NCBI RefSeq assembly: GCF_007995215.1
Contig: NZ_VCDK01000005.1
Location: forward strand, 62,001-126,000
DNA from: Shimia ponticola
Lineage (GTDB): Bacteria > Pseudomonadota > Alphaproteobacteria > Rhodobacterales > Rhodobacteraceae
Length of the DNA stretch: 64,000 bases
Direction: 5' to 3'
A program made the translations under genes and the position numbers. Numbering within the stretch: position 1 is the stretch's first letter; every line of letters starts with the position of its first letter. Shown here in pieces: positions 16,887 through 26,729 of this stretch. Below the pieces are notes generated by a model. The model ran no database searches, had not been told where the DNA came from, and saw only the letters and a program-made list of their open reading frames with translations.

Positions 16887-16937
16887 CCCGGCTCACAGTG
16901 TCCGTAGGTTGCCGCCAACCCGCAAAGGAGGGGGCAG

Positions 16938-18086
16938 ATGACACAGAATGCACCCCGCCCCGATGGTCAGGTCATCTGGTTCCATGTCCCGCGCGACAGC
17001 GCGCTTCCCGCGATTGAACATCTGATCGCACGGATGGTTCTAGCGGATCACGACCTTCACTTTGTGGTCACAACGACATCCCCCGCCCTGCCACCGGAGC
17101 AGATCTCGCGGAATTGCCATTACGTGTCGACACCGTTTGATCGCCGGAAAACCATCACGGATTTCCTGACGCACTGGCGGCCAAACGTGGCCATATGGGT
17201 GCGCGGAAATCTCAACTCGTTTCAGGTCGCCGACATCGCAGCGCGGGGCATGCCACTGTTTCTGATGGATGCAACCGTAGAAGGCCTGAAGGATTTCCGG
17301 GGCCTTGTTGCGACATGGCGCGCTAAGGCCATGATGCGACGGTTTGATCGCTGTCTGGCCGTCGACGAAGATGCGGCAAATCGGCTGCGATCGCTTGGCG
17401 CCCAGTCTTGGCGCGTCGAAGTCACCGGCACACTGGAGGAAGGCACCGCTGCCTTGCCCCATGACGAAGACGACCGTCGTGATCTTGCCGAGGCCCTGGC
17501 GACGCGACCCGTATGGACGGCCATACATGCCCCAGCGGATGAAATCGGCTTTCTCCTTGATGCCCATAAGGAAGCGGTTCGGAAGTCGCACCGGTTCCTT
17601 CTGATCCTGCGCCCGACACCCGATCAGGATTGCGCGGCCCTGATCGAGACGGCAGGGAAAGCCGGCCTCTCGGCGGCGCTGCGCAGTGATGTTTACATCC
17701 CCGGCGAGGACCAACAGGTGCTGATCGCCGATCTGCCGGAAGAACGCGGGTTGTGGTATCGCGTCGCGCCAATCACCTATCTGGGAGGAACGTTTGCGTT
17801 CACTCCACCCCGAAACCCGTTCGAAGCCGCAGCGCTTGGCTCGGCCATCATACATGGCCCGAACATCAGCCGCTTCCGTTCGAATTTCGAACGATTGGCA
17901 GAGGCCCATGCGACCGTGGCGCTGACGGCCCCGGATCATCTGGGTGCAACGCTCGGCGATCTGACCTTTCCCGAACGCGCAGCACGGCTGGCGCACGCGG
18001 CGTGGGACGTCACCTCAAGCGGGGCCGAAGTGACGGACCGTATCGTTGCGCTGTTGCAAACGGCACTGCCGCAAAGCAAGGGATAA
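16938..18086 (+). CDS. waaA: 3-deoxy-D-manno-octulosonic acid (Kdo) transferase-like glycosyltransferase
   Basis: This 382-residue GT-B protein resembles family 30 Kdo transferases, which add Kdo to lipid IVA at the inner membrane. [18 protein letters not shown] corresponds to the N-terminal substrate domain. [30 protein letters not shown] is the C-terminal nucleotide-sugar motif (usually GGSF..GGHNPLEPA). It is unusual in having PPRN instead of GGHN, and it lacks an obvious N-terminal membrane anchor. The stop lies 4 bases before lpxK, another lipid A gene, which strongly supports the role. AAAGGAGG precedes the ATG. Divergence from classical WaaA makes the exact acceptor uncertain. Confidence 0.8.
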   Translation: MTQNAPRPDGQVIWFHVPRDSALPAIEHLIARMVLADHDLHFVVTTTSPALPPEQISRNCHYVSTPFDRRKTITDFLTHWRPNVAIWVRGNLNSFQVADIAARGMPLFLMDATVEGLKDFRGLVATWRAKAMMRRFDRCLAVDEDAANRLRSLGAQSWRVEVTGTLEEGTAALPHDEDDRRDLAEALATRPVWTAIHAPADEIGFLLDAHKEAVRKSHRFLLILRPTPDQDCAALIETAGKAGLSAALRSDVYIPGEDQQVLIADLPEERGLWYRVAPITYLGGTFAFTPPRNPFEAAALGSAIIHGPNISRFRSNFERLAEAHATVALTAPDHLGATLGDLTFPERAARLAHAAWDVTSSGAEVTDRIVALLQTALPQSKG

Positions 18087-18090
18087 AGCG

Positions 18091-19086
18091 ATGCGAGCAC
18101 CCCTCTTTTGGTTTCAACAGCCCGGCTTTCGCGCCTTGGTTCTGGCCCCTCTGGCCGCAATATATGCTGCGGCCACGGCGCGCCGCGTCCGCCGCGCGCC
18201 GCGCGTCATGCCGAAGGTTCCGGTGATTTGCGTGGGCAATTTGAACGCTGGTGGTACGGGCAAGACGCCGACTGCTATCGCGCTGGCCCAGCGGTTGCTG
18301 GAGCGTGGAGAGGTGCCCATCGTCGTGACGCGGGGCCATGGCGGCAAGCTTGAAGGCCCCGTCAAGGTCGATCCATCGGCCCACAAGGCAGGTGATGTTG
18401 GCGACGAACCATTGTTGCTGGCGGCCTTTTGCACCGTCATCGTCGCAAAGGACCGCGCCGCGGGGGCCACATTGGCAGAGGCTGAAGGCGCGAGCGTCAT
18501 CCTGCTGGATGATGGGTTTCAAAATCCGGATGTGGCCAAGGATGTGTCCTTGGTTGTCGTGGATGCCTATCAGGGGTTTGGCAATGGCCGCGTGTTGCCT
18601 GCCGGCCCGCTGCGCGAACCCGTGACCACAGGTCTGAAACGCGCGGACGTGGTGCTGTCGATCGGCGACAGCGCCGCGCAGGGACAATTTCTGGAGCGTT
18701 GGGGCAACAGCCTGACCTGTCCGCACGTGACAGGCACGCTCAGACCGCTGCCGACCGGGATGCCATGGGAGGGCATGCGCGCCCTTGCATTTGCGGGGAT
18801 CGGACACCCCGAGAAATTCTTTCGAAGTTTGCGCGCGCTGGGCGTTGATCTGGCCCGTGCCGAACCGCTGGCAGATCATCAACCTTTGACTGCGGCCTTG
18901 ATGACGCGCCTTGAGGGTGAGGCGCTGTTGCTCAGGGCGCAACTGGTCACCACGGAAAAGGACGCGGTGCGACTGCCGGATCGGTTTCGGGCCAAAGTTG
19001 TAACCCTGCCGGTCCGTCTCGAAATTGCGGATTGGCAACCCATCGACAGCTTGATCGACGCCGCATTTGAGGCAAAACGCGCCTAG
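18091..19086 (+). CDS. lpxK: Tetraacyldisaccharide 4'-kinase
   Basis: This 331-residue membrane-associated kinase phosphorylates the 4' position of the lipid A precursor. The Walker A motif is [14 protein letters not shown], following [10 protein letters not shown]. The [53 protein letters not shown] block is the LpxK signature. [12 protein letters not shown] near the C-terminus is also conserved. The start is ATG at 18091, four bases after the waaA stop; a hydrophobic N-terminal helix ([16 protein letters not shown]) anchors the enzyme. It ends the lipid A/Kdo string. Confidence 0.95.
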   Translation: MRAPLFWFQQPGFRALVLAPLAAIYAAATARRVRRAPRVMPKVPVICVGNLNAGGTGKTPTAIALAQRLLERGEVPIVVTRGHGGKLEGPVKVDPSAHKAGDVGDEPLLLAAFCTVIVAKDRAAGATLAEAEGASVILLDDGFQNPDVAKDVSLVVVDAYQGFGNGRVLPAGPLREPVTTGLKRADVVLSIGDSAAQGQFLERWGNSLTCPHVTGTLRPLPTGMPWEGMRALAFAGIGHPEKFFRSLRALGVDLARAEPLADHQPLTAALMTRLEGEALLLRAQLVTTEKDAVRLPDRFRAKVVTLPVRLEIADWQPIDSLIDAAFEAKRA

Positions 19087-19171
19087 GCCCTTGTTGGAGA
19101 ACGGGTCCCAGCAGTCTTGTCATTGGTCCTCAGAACACGGACTGTGCGGCTCAGCACCCGAAAGGTTTCAG

Positions 19172-19510
19172 ATGACCCAACCTCTTCTTATCGAATTCGG
19201 CATGGGCAGCAGCCTGCGCAGGCAGGATTACACTCAAGCCGCCGAACGCGCACTCAAAGACGCGCTGTGGCACAACTCGATCAATCTTGCGGAACTGTTC
19301 GGCAAAGACAAAGGTCAGATGATCCTAGATGTTCAGGTCGGTGTGCAGGAACCCGATCAGGTTGATGTCGAGGCTTTGAAGGCGATCTTTCCCTATGGCC
19401 AACCGACGATCACGGTCACCAAGGGTGGGCTGGATGTGCCACGTCCGAACGGCAACCCGACTGTGATTGCCAATGTCGCGATCAAGGTCGGTTTGGAGGG
19501 TGTCGCATGA
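19172..19510 (+). CDS. Lin0512-family protein, first of a tandem pair
   Basis: Starting at ATG 19172, this 112-residue protein reads LLIEFGMGSSLRRQDYTQAAERALKDALWHNSINLAELFG. It matches the small Lin0512 family, conserved from bacteria to some eukaryotes and without known function. The family's Gly-Met-Gly and VxVGVxEPdqVD patterns are present (DVQVGVQEPDQVDVEAL). The last bases overlap the start of a paralogue (ATGA), so the two are translated together and probably form a heteromer. No signal peptide or membrane segment. Confidence 0.75.
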   Translation: MTQPLLIEFGMGSSLRRQDYTQAAERALKDALWHNSINLAELFGKDKGQMILDVQVGVQEPDQVDVEALKAIFPYGQPTITVTKGGLDVPRPNGNPTVIANVAIKVGLEGVA

Positions 19511-19869
19511 GCGTCAAGACAAACGCACACGGCCAACGCTTTATCATCGAGATGGGCATGGGCAATGACCTTTACGGTGCGGATCAGACCAAGGCCGCCG
19601 CGCGTGCAATCGAAGATGCGCTGCGGCATTCGTCGATCCCGATGTTCGAGGTCTTGGGTGTGTCTCACGATGACATGGCCGTCGAAGTAACGGTGGGTGT
19701 CCCCGACCCCGAAACGGTCGATTGTATCGCCTTGGCTGAGAAATTGCCGCGTGGGCGCGCAACGGTCAAAGCCGTCAAGGGCGGTTTGCGCGTAGACACA
19801 CCTGCGTCAGCGCAAGGAATTGTTGTCGCCACAGCGGCAGTCGAGGCCTATCTGCCCCTTCAAGCGTAA
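19507..19869 (+). CDS. Lin0512-family protein, second of a tandem pair
   Basis: This 120-residue paralogue of the preceding gene shares its pattern: FIIEMGMGNDLYGADQTKAAARAIEDALRHSSIPMFEVLG, then VEVTVGVPDPETVDCIAL and KGGLRVDT. The two proteins align across their full length with modest identity. Overlap with the upstream gene by four bases and an 18-base gap to the FMN reductase suggest one operon. Function unknown; the pairing suggests a two-subunit protein. Confidence 0.75.
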   Translation: MSVKTNAHGQRFIIEMGMGNDLYGADQTKAAARAIEDALRHSSIPMFEVLGVSHDDMAVEVTVGVPDPETVDCIALAEKLPRGRATVKAVKGGLRVDTPASAQGIVVATAAVEAYLPLQA

Positions 19870-19887
19870 GTTTGAAGGAGGCGCGAC

Positions 19888-20424
19888 ATGGCGCAATACA
19901 CGTTGCTGGGGATCTCTGGGTCCCTGCGGGCAGAGTCGACCAATACCAAGTTGATCCGGGCGGCCGCGAAGGTGTTTGATCCGGCTGAGTTCACATTGGC
20001 AGATCTCAATATGCCGCTTTATGACGGCGATCTGGAAGACAGCGACGGCGCCCCCGAGGCCGCGCAAAAACTGTCAGACCAGATTGCAGCGGCAGATGCG
20101 GTGATCATCTCGACCCCGGAATACAACAAGCTGCTCTCTGGCGTGTTGAAGAATGCCTTGGATTGGGTGAGCCGCACCGGACCGGTCTGGAAAGACAAAC
20201 CCGTCGCCATCATGAGCGCCGCCGCCGGGCGTGCCGGCGGAGAACGTGGTCAGTGGACCTTGCGGCTCGCCTTGAACCCGTTTCGCCCCAAGGTTCTGCC
20301 GGGACCAGAGCTGATGCTCGCCAATAGCGGCAAAGCCTTTGATGATGATGGGGTGCTGACCGACGAATTTGCCCAGAAGCTATTGGATGAACTGATGGGT
20401 GATCTGCGGGCCTCCATCGGGTGA
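19888..20424 (+). CDS. NAD(P)H-dependent FMN reductase
   Basis: This 178-residue flavodoxin-like protein has the FMN phosphate-binding loop ISGSLRAESTNTKLIRAA and the isoalloxazine-side STPEYNKLLSGVLKNALDWVSR. These are signatures of the ChrR/YieF and azoreductase group that reduces quinones, chromate or flavins. AAGGAGG precedes ATG 19888. It follows the Lin0512 pair in the same direction and probably shares their transcript. The physiological substrate cannot be told from sequence. Confidence 0.88.
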   Translation: MAQYTLLGISGSLRAESTNTKLIRAAAKVFDPAEFTLADLNMPLYDGDLEDSDGAPEAAQKLSDQIAAADAVIISTPEYNKLLSGVLKNALDWVSRTGPVWKDKPVAIMSAAAGRAGGERGQWTLRLALNPFRPKVLPGPELMLANSGKAFDDDGVLTDEFAQKLLDELMGDLRASIG

Positions 20425-20614
20425 TCCATCCGCGATTGTCCGGTGCAAACGCGCCAGCCTGCGTCCTATCGGAAAAACGGAACGTCAAACGCGACGCCGT
20501 TAGCGCCGGACATGCCGATTTTATCCTGTCTCAACCGGCAGCGGCGGTATAACACATCCCAGATTCTTAAAGCGCGCTAGATAGTAGCGCGATCGAAATT
20601 GGGAGAATGCGCCG
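20425..20614 (+). promoter_or_regulatory. Upstream region of etfBA
   Basis: This 190-base gap holds no gene and should contain the etfBA promoter. Only the ribosome site GGGAG at about 20601-20605 is clear. I could not place -35 and -10 boxes reliably. Confidence 0.35.
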
Positions 20615-21373
20615 ATGAAGGTCCTCGTACCTGTCAAACGTGTGATCGACTATAACGTGAAAGTCCGCGTGAAAGCGGATGGAAGCGGTGTCGATCTCGC
20701 CAACGTAAAAATGTCCATGAACCCCTTTGACGAGATTGCCGTCGAAGAGGCGATCCGTCTGAAGGAAAAAGGCGTCGCCGAAGAGGTGGTGGCAGTATCC
20801 ATCGGCGTGAAGCAGGCGCAGGAAACCCTGCGCACAGCGCTGGCCATGGGTGCGGATCGCGCGATCTTGGTGATTGCAGCCGATGATGTTCACACCGACA
20901 TCGAACCACTCGCCGTTGCCAAGATCCTGAAAGGGGTCATCGACGAAGAGCAGCCGGGTCTGGTTCTCTGCGGCAAGCAGGCGATCGACAACGATATGAA
21001 CGCCACGGGCCAGATGCTGGCGGCGCTGACCGGTTGGTCGCAAGCGACATTTGCGTCCGAGGTTGCCATCGACGGCGACAGCGCGACCGTGACCCGCGAA
21101 GTCGACGGCGGTCTGCAAACGATCAAGGTCAAGATGCCTGCGATCATCAGCGTTGACTTGCGCCTGAACGAACCACGTTATGCCACGCTGCCAAACATCA
21201 TGAAGGCCAAGAAAAAGCCTTTGGATGAGAAAACAGCGGCGGACTACGGCGTCGACACGGCGCCACGTCTGGAAATCGTGAAGACCGGTGAGCCTGAAGA
21301 GCGCGCCGCCGGTATCAAAGTTGGCTCGGTCGACGAGCTTGTGGAGAAACTGAAAGAAGCGGGAGCTGTATAA
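20615..21373 (+). CDS. etfB: Electron transfer flavoprotein beta subunit
   Basis: This 252-residue ETF beta subunit begins [20 protein letters not shown], with [18 protein letters not shown] and the AMP-binding signature region [45 protein letters not shown] is the conserved recognition-loop segment that docks to dehydrogenases. ETF collects electrons from acyl-CoA dehydrogenases, including probably the Mcd encoded at 33 kb, and passes them to ETF-quinone oxidoreductase. The stop overlaps the etfA start by one base. Confidence 0.97.
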   Translation: MKVLVPVKRVIDYNVKVRVKADGSGVDLANVKMSMNPFDEIAVEEAIRLKEKGVAEEVVAVSIGVKQAQETLRTALAMGADRAILVIAADDVHTDIEPLAVAKILKGVIDEEQPGLVLCGKQAIDNDMNATGQMLAALTGWSQATFASEVAIDGDSATVTREVDGGLQTIKVKMPAIISVDLRLNEPRYATLPNIMKAKKKPLDEKTAADYGVDTAPRLEIVKTGEPEERAAGIKVGSVDELVEKLKEAGAV

Positions 21374-22302
21374 TGGCCGTCCTACTGATTGCAGAAGTAT
21401 CGAATGGTGAACTGTCCGTGGACGGCACCGCAAAGGCCCTGACCGCTGCCAAGCAGATGGGCGAAGTCACCATTCTGGTCGCAGGCTCTGGTTGCGCAGG
21501 CGCGGCAGATGCCGCTGCCAAGCTGGATGGCGTGACCAAGGTGCTGTGCGCCGAGGATGACGCCTATGGCCACGATCTGGCAGAGCCAGTGGCTGACCTG
21601 ATCGTGTCTCTGGCCGGTGACTACAGCCACATCGTTGCTCCATCGACGGCTGCGTCGAAAAACATCCTGCCCCGCGTTGCGGCAATGCTGGATGTCATGG
21701 TGATCTCGGAAGTAACTGCCGTGGTCGACGCCGACACGTTCGAGCGTCCGATCTACGCCGGTAACGCGGTCCAGACCATCAAATCGTCGGACGCGACCAA
21801 GGTTGCCACGATCCGGACCTCGACCTTTGACGCCGCTGGTGAAGGCGGCTCGGCTTCGGTCGAAACCATCGGTGCCGTCGCTAACCCAGGCCTGTCCGAG
21901 TGGGTCGAAGACAAGGTTGCCGAGAGCGACCGTCCAGAGCTGACCTCGGCTGGTGTCGTGGTGTCTGGTGGCCGCGGTGTTGGCTCGGAAGAGCAGTTCG
22001 CGATCATCGAAACGCTGGCTGACAAGCTGGGTGCCGCTGTTGGCGCATCCCGTGCGGCCGTTGACTCTGGCTATGCACCGAACGATTGGCAGGTGGGTCA
22101 GACCGGTAAGGTCGTGGCACCGGACCTCTATATCGCTGTCGGTATCTCGGGCGCGATCCAGCACCTTGCTGGTATGAAGGACTCGAAGATCATCGTCGCG
22201 ATCAACAAAGACGAAGAAGCGCCGATCTTCCAAGTCGCTGATTACGGTCTTGTCGCTGACCTGTTCGACGCTGTCCCAGAGCTCACCGAAAAGCTGGGCT
22301 AA
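21373..22302 (+). CDS. etfA: Electron transfer flavoprotein alpha subunit
   Basis: This 309-residue alpha subunit carries the FAD-binding C-terminal domain: [89 protein letters not shown]. It forms the functional heterodimer with EtfB. It is followed by a strong terminator, so etfB-etfA is a two-gene unit. Codon use is strongly biased, as expected for highly expressed metabolism. Confidence 0.97.
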   Translation: MAVLLIAEVSNGELSVDGTAKALTAAKQMGEVTILVAGSGCAGAADAAAKLDGVTKVLCAEDDAYGHDLAEPVADLIVSLAGDYSHIVAPSTAASKNILPRVAAMLDVMVISEVTAVVDADTFERPIYAGNAVQTIKSSDATKVATIRTSTFDAAGEGGSASVETIGAVANPGLSEWVEDKVAESDRPELTSAGVVVSGGRGVGSEEQFAIIETLADKLGAAVGASRAAVDSGYAPNDWQVGQTGKVVAPDLYIAVGISGAIQHLAGMKDSKIIVAINKDEEAPIFQVADYGLVADLFDAVPELTEKLG

Positions 22303-22322
22303 GGCCTCGAGCATTAGGAATT

Positions 22323-22353
22323 AAAGGCCCGTGCCAGTCAGGCGCGGGCCTTT
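22323..22353 (+). terminator. Bidirectional terminator after etfBA
   Basis: AAAGGCCCGTGCC (22323-22335), loop AGTCA, GGCGCGGGCCTTT (22341-22353): a 13-bp stem with one T-G wobble, then more Ts. Its right arm lies inside the last codons of the convergent gene, whose stop is at 22338. Confidence 0.92.
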
Positions 22354-23156
22354 TTCATGGCGTTATCCATCGCTGCCATCACGCCATGCGCAACATCCTT
22401 ATGCGCCGTCGCATTCAACGCGCCGGACGCTTTGCTGAACTCTGCATCCCTGAACATCAGCGTGGAGCGCCCTTCCCTGAGCGCCTGTTGCGATGGGCGG
22501 ACATGGACAATCTGGCGGACGAATGGCCGAAGCGCATCCAGCATGGACGGGCTGACAGGCCACTTGGCCGCCGGATTGGTTGCGTCCGCTTCGATGACGA
22601 GCAGATAAACCGGAGGCTTGATGTGCTGAAGCATCAGGCGCATCCGGTCCAGCCAAACCTCTTCAACTTCTTGCCGGACGAGGGACACAACATCGGGTGC
22701 TTGCCGCAAAAGTTCGGCCCAGAAATGACCGATGAAATTGACGTCGCACAAGTCCACATAGGGCGCGAGCGCGCGCAACTCTTCCGTGATGCACAAGAAC
22801 CGATCATTGCGCCGGGGATGCACGCGATAAAAGCGATTGCTGAGGTTGGGGATCAACGGCACCTGCACCACTGTGGCCACCGCCGCAGTGGCCAGTTGCA
22901 GCATCGCCCGCGACTGCAAATGCACATCCGGTCCCGCATTGCGAACACCAAGGTTCAACACCTCAACCCCATAGGCCTCGGCGATCAACGTGGGAAACGG
23001 CGCCTCTACAAAGGGACCAAAGGTTTCCGATGCACCGATAAAGGCCATATAGGGCCGCTGCAGATTTGCTGGCGGCCCACGGTAAGTCACCCGCGCACCA
23101 GGGTACTGGCACAAGGAATACGTCAGGCCCGCTGGACCCGGTCGATTATGGAACAT
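22338..23156 (-). CDS. DUF6473-like protein
   Basis: This 272-residue protein reads YMAFIGASETFGPFVEAPFPTLIAEAYGVEVLNLGVRNAGPDVHLQSRAMLQLA, a layout I recall for DUF6473 proteins of Rhodobacterales. The GASETFG and later VYLLVIEA segments recall an SGNH-like or nucleotide-binding fold, but no catalytic triad is clear. Some relatives sit near polysaccharide or sulfotransferase genes; here it lies alone. Its stop overlaps the etfBA terminator. The upstream region (23157-23315) serves it and hbdA divergently. Confidence 0.6.
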   Translation of the reverse strand: MFHNRPGPAGLTYSLCQYPGARVTYRGPPANLQRPYMAFIGASETFGPFVEAPFPTLIAEAYGVEVLNLGVRNAGPDVHLQSRAMLQLATAAVATVVQVPLIPNLSNRFYRVHPRRNDRFLCITEELRALAPYVDLCDVNFIGHFWAELLRQAPDVVSLVRQEVEEVWLDRMRLMLQHIKPPVYLLVIEADATNPAAKWPVSPSMLDALRPFVRQIVHVRPSQQALREGRSTLMFRDAEFSKASGALNATAHKDVAHGVMAAMDNAMKKARA

Positions 23157-23315
23157 GCACGTCCCCCAAAATTCACCCGGGGTCCGTCCTAGAAAAGCAA
23201 AGTTCGCAAATGCCTAACCGCTCAAAACCAAGATTTCTGAATTCAACGTAAATCTGCTACCTTTTCCGGGCAGTTGGGCGTAGCTAAATGTCGATGGCTA
23301 CCGCAGGAGAGTGTC

Positions 23316-24191
23316 ATGGACGTGCAAAGCATTGGTGTTGTCGGCGCAGGCCAGATGGGAAATGGCATCGCCCATGTCATGGCTCTGGCCGGGTTCGAGG
23401 TGTTGGTCACCGACACCAGTGACGACGCTCTGACCCGCATGTCGGACCTGATTGGCAAAAACCTCGCGCGGCAGGTGTCGCGCGACAAGATCACGGAAGC
23501 CGAAGCCGAAGCCGCTTTGGCTCGTATTCGCACCACGTCGAAACTGCCCGAACTGGGGCAGACTGACCTTGTCATCGAGGCGGCAACCGAACGCGAAACG
23601 ATCAAAACGGCGATCTTCGAGGATCTTGTTCCTCATCTGAAGCCTGAAACGATCCTGACGTCCAACACCTCATCCATTTCGATCACACGTCTGGCCAGCC
23701 GCACAGACAGACCGGAACGCTTCATGGGGTTCCACTTCATGAACCCGGTGCCAGTGATGCAACTGGTTGAACTGATCCGGGGCATCGCCACGGACGAGGC
23801 GACCTTCAAGAGCTGCGAGGCCGTGGTTGCAAAACTGGGCAAGACCAGCGCGACGGCAGAGGACTTTCCAGCCTTTATCGTGAACCGCATCCTGATGCCG
23901 ATGATCAACGAAGCGATCTATACGCTTTACGAAGGTGTGGGGTCGGTCAAATCCATCGACACGTCGATGAAACTGGGCGCCAATCACCCGATGGGTCCGC
24001 TAGAGCTTGCGGACTTTATCGGTTTGGACACATGCCTTGCGATTATGAACGTGCTGCATGACGGGTTGGCGGATACCAAGTATCGCCCCTGCCCTCTGCT
24101 CACCAAATATGTCGAGGCTGGTTGGCTTGGCCGCAAGACGCAGCGTGGCTTTTACGACTATCGCGGTGAGGTCCCGGTTCCGACCCGCTAA
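23316..24191 (+). CDS. 3-hydroxybutyryl-CoA dehydrogenase
   Basis: This 291-residue enzyme oxidises (S)-3-hydroxyacyl-CoA to 3-oxoacyl-CoA with NAD. It has the Rossmann motif IGVVGAGQMGNGIAHVMALAGFEV. The catalytic His is in GFHFMNPVPVMQLVELIRG, and FIVNRILMPMINEAIYTLYEGVGS with ANHPMGPLELADFIGLDT form the C-terminal dimer domain. Length matches the single-domain HbdA/PaaH group. ATG 23316 is chosen for its GGAG ribosome site. The gene names hbdA and paaH are both used for this group. It is convergent with an acyltransferase gene only 9 bases away. Confidence 0.92.
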   Translation: MDVQSIGVVGAGQMGNGIAHVMALAGFEVLVTDTSDDALTRMSDLIGKNLARQVSRDKITEAEAEAALARIRTTSKLPELGQTDLVIEAATERETIKTAIFEDLVPHLKPETILTSNTSSISITRLASRTDRPERFMGFHFMNPVPVMQLVELIRGIATDEATFKSCEAVVAKLGKTSATAEDFPAFIVNRILMPMINEAIYTLYEGVGSVKSIDTSMKLGANHPMGPLELADFIGLDTCLAIMNVLHDGLADTKYRPCPLLTKYVEAGWLGRKTQRGFYDYRGEVPVPTR

Positions 24192-24200
24192 AGGTGCGAT

Positions 24201-25103
24201 TTAGGCCGTCTGACCCAAGCTCAGCGTGTGCTGGCGCAGCCATGACATGAACTCGGTCTGGTTCTTGGCCTTTTCCGCAATCACCTCGCTTGGGATCGGC
24301 TCTCCGATGATGGGCGCCTGCGGTTTGTTGAACGCGTGCGCCACCTCGTGGATCAGCAAACCCTGCCGCAGGGTGGCCGAAATCTGATTGGCGATCTGAT
24401 AGGCCCGGCTGTTTTGACCTTGGAAAAAGACCGGGATCACCGTTGCCTTCGAGCGGGTGATCATCTTGGCCGTGAACGGGTTCCATTCGCCTTCGATAGC
24501 AGGACCAAAATAGGTTTCAGACGCCGCCACAGAGCCAGACGGAAAGAGCACGATCACACCGCCATCGGCCAGATGGCCCATCGCCTCTTTGCGCATCTCA
24601 AGGCTTTTCTTGAAGCTGTCCTCTTCGTGCGGAAACGGCACCGGCAGCATGTATTTCGAGACCTCTTTGACACCGGTCAGCAAGGATCGCGTCAGGATTT
24701 TGTAGTCATCGCGAATTTCACCAACCAGCTCGGCAAGGATCATCCCATCCACCAACCCATGTGGGTGATTGGCGACGATCACGACAGGACCTTTTGCCGG
24801 GATGCGCTCGATCTGCTCGCGGGGCGTCTGCAGGTCGATGCCCATCAGCCCGCGCGCCTGTTTCCAGAACATCTGCCCATGTGCGGGACCGATCCGTTCG
24901 AATTCGCGAATGCGGCGCAGCAGGGTGATCTTGCCGGTACACCACTCCATCGTGCGGATCAGGGTCGATTTCCACGGATTCGTGAATGTGCCCGCGTAAC
25001 TGAGCTTGCGCTTGTCGTACGGGGCTTCCTCGGGCGGCAAGCCTTCGCGCATTGGCTTCACGATCGGTGTACGGTGCGCGTTGTCTACCACGTCGTCTTC
25101 CAC
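24201..25103 (-). CDS. PlsC-like lysophospholipid acyltransferase
   Basis: This 300-residue membrane-associated protein carries the HX4D acyltransferase motif in VIVANHPHGLVDGMIL and a later LFPSGSVAASE box. This is the AGPAT-like fold that transfers acyl chains to lysolipids. The NHPHGLVDG variant groups it with the 1-acylglycerol-3-phosphate acyltransferase-like or hemolysin-related subfamily rather than classic PlsC. The likely start is GTG at 25103, since no ATG occurs in frame back to the HPr stop. It is the last gene after HPr on the same strand and may be cotranscribed. Confidence 0.8.
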   Translation of the reverse strand: MEDDVVDNAHRTPIVKPMREGLPPEEAPYDKRKLSYAGTFTNPWKSTLIRTMEWCTGKITLLRRIREFERIGPAHGQMFWKQARGLMGIDLQTPREQIERIPAKGPVVIVANHPHGLVDGMILAELVGEIRDDYKILTRSLLTGVKEVSKYMLPVPFPHEEDSFKKSLEMRKEAMGHLADGGVIVLFPSGSVAASETYFGPAIEGEWNPFTAKMITRSKATVIPVFFQGQNSRAYQIANQISATLRQGLLIHEVAHAFNKPQAPIIGEPIPSEVIAEKAKNQTEFMSWLRQHTLSLGQTA

Positions 25104-25141
25104 TTCATTCGCTTCGGCGGCGTGACTGCCGGTTTCCGCGC

Positions 25142-25411
25142 CTAGCTTTCCTCACCGAAGCGATCAGCAACAAGCGCCTCCAGCGCCATTGCCAATTCGT
25201 CCGCTTGCGGTCCAGACGTCCGAATTTGAATAGTGGTTCCCGTCGAAGCTGCCAACATCAAAAGCCCCATGATGCTGTCGCCACAGGCGCTCAGACCGTC
25301 TTTCATAACGTCGCAGTCGGCATCAAATTGCTCGACCGTCTCTGCAAAACGGGCCGAGGCGCGGGCATGGAGCCCCTTTTGGTTGACGATTTCTAAGGTC
25401 TTTTCAGTCAT
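25142..25411 (-). CDS. HPr phosphocarrier protein
   Basis: This 89-residue HPr-family protein has the phosphorylated His15 in QKGLHARAS and Ser46 in CGDSIMGLLML, the usual HprK target. It therefore keeps both regulatory sites. In Alphaproteobacteria such HPr works in a regulatory phosphorelay rather than in sugar uptake. Its ATG overlaps the EIIA stop (ATGA). No enzyme I gene (ptsP) lies in the window. Together with EIIA, RapZ and HprK it forms the classical alphaproteobacterial cluster. Confidence 0.93.
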   Translation of the reverse strand: MTEKTLEIVNQKGLHARASARFAETVEQFDADCDVMKDGLSACGDSIMGLLMLAASTGTTIQIRTSGPQADELAMALEALVADRFGEES

Positions 25412-25812
25412 GTGGGACGCGCTTGGGCTTCAAAATCCATAGTATCAAGGTATTTTCGACCAGCCGTCAGGGCAGCGTCAACCGCAGCGCCCAGTGGTTT
25501 ACGCCGCATTTTGGTCAATTTGACCAACATTGGCAAATTCGCACCATAAAGGATCTTGCGGCCAGAGGGCTGACAGGCACGCAGCGACAGGTTCGACGGC
25601 GAACTGCCGAACAAATCGATCACCAGAACCACGCCATCGCCGCTATCGACCGCGTCGGCGGCATCGCAGATTTCCTGCTGCTTGCTGTCCCGGTTGTCGT
25701 TGACGCCAATGGATACCGAACGCATTGCCTCTTGAGGGCCCAATACGTGCTCAACGGCAGACTTGTATTCGGCTGCCAATCCGCCATGTGCCACGATCAC
25801 GATGCCGATCAC
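25408..25812 (-). CDS. PTS EIIA component, mannose/fructose family (regulatory)
   Basis: This 134-residue EIIA starts with GTG at 25812, whose last bases overlap the RapZ stop (GTGA). The reactive His9 is in VIVAHGGLA. The rest ([34 protein letters not shown]) matches EIIA-Man domains without IIB or membrane parts. It probably receives phosphate from HPr and signals carbon or nitrogen status rather than driving transport. No PTS permease is nearby. Confidence 0.9.
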   Translation of the reverse strand: MIGIVIVAHGGLAAEYKSAVEHVLGPQEAMRSVSIGVNDNRDSKQQEICDAADAVDSGDGVVLVIDLFGSSPSNLSLRACQPSGRKILYGANLPMLVKLTKMRRKPLGAAVDAALTAGRKYLDTMDFEAQARPT

Positions 25813-26729
25813 GCGTGCCTCGCTTGTGCAACTTGAGCCGCGTCGTCCCCAACACGGCTTTCCACTTCCCGATGTCGAATAGACACCTGCCAATCCGCAT
25901 CTGCAAGCGCTTTGGCCATGGTTTCTACCAACGTCACCGAGCGGTGCCGGCCACCGGAACACCCGAATGCAACCGAAAGATGCGCTTTTCCCTCGTCCCG
26001 ATACCGAGGCAGAAGGTGCAGCAAAAGATCGCGAACTCCCTCAAAGAACGCCTGATAGGCGTCATCCTGGCAAACGTAGTCCTGAATTGGCATGTCACGC
26101 CCATCAAGCGGCCGCAGATCTGGCACCCAATGCGGGTTGCGCAGGAAGCGACAGTCAAACACGATATCTGCACCGCGCGGCAACCCACGCTTGTAGGAAA
26201 ACGAGGTCAGGTTGACGGCAAGGTTTATGTCCTCGGCCCCGCCAAACCAGCGATTGATCTCGGCCTTCAGGTCATGAACCGAGAATTTTGTCGTATCGAT
26301 CAGGATATCAGCCCGTGACCGGATGGGCCGGAGCAAATCAATCTCTTTGCGGATGCCTTCGGTCGGGTTTGTGTCAGGGGCGAGCGGATGGCGCCGCCGC
26401 GTCTCGGAGTACCGCCGCAACAGAACATCAACCGCACAATCCACATAAAGGACCTCTGTTGGCGGCGTGCTGTCCATGGCCAAGAGATCCAGGGTCTCAA
26501 GCAAGGCGTCGATGGAAAAATCACGGTTACGCGGGTCAATCCCAAGGGCAAGTGGCCGCTCAAGCGGCGGACCGCTCAGCAGCCTCGGCACCAGTGACAG
26601 AGGCAGGTTGTCGATTGCCTCAAACCCCATATCCTCAAGCGCCTTGATCGCCGTCGCGCGGCCTGCACCGGCGGGTCCGGTTACAAGAACGATGGTGGGT
26701 TGGGTGACTGTTCTTTCTAGCACGGTCAT
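25809..26729 (-). CDS. rapZ: RapZ-family nucleotide-binding protein
   Basis: This 306-residue protein (ATG 26729 overlaps the hprK stop) is the RapZ/YvcJ family. The N-terminal P-loop region is GPAGAGRAT at 18-26, where Arg24 stands in place of the usual Walker A Lys. [24 protein letters not shown] and the C-terminal [21 protein letters not shown] are typical. In E. coli RapZ guides a small RNA to RNase E; in Alphaproteobacteria the role is not known. Location between hprK and the EIIA gene is conserved. The Arg substitution suggests weak or absent ATP hydrolysis, but this is inference. Confidence 0.92.
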   Translation of the reverse strand: MTVLERTVTQPTIVLVTGPAGAGRATAIKALEDMGFEAIDNLPLSLVPRLLSGPPLERPLALGIDPRNRDFSIDALLETLDLLAMDSTPPTEVLYVDCAVDVLLRRYSETRRRHPLAPDTNPTEGIRKEIDLLRPIRSRADILIDTTKFSVHDLKAEINRWFGGAEDINLAVNLTSFSYKRGLPRGADIVFDCRFLRNPHWVPDLRPLDGRDMPIQDYVCQDDAYQAFFEGVRDLLLHLLPRYRDEGKAHLSVAFGCSGGRHRSVTLVETMAKALADADWQVSIRHREVESRVGDDAAQVAQARHA

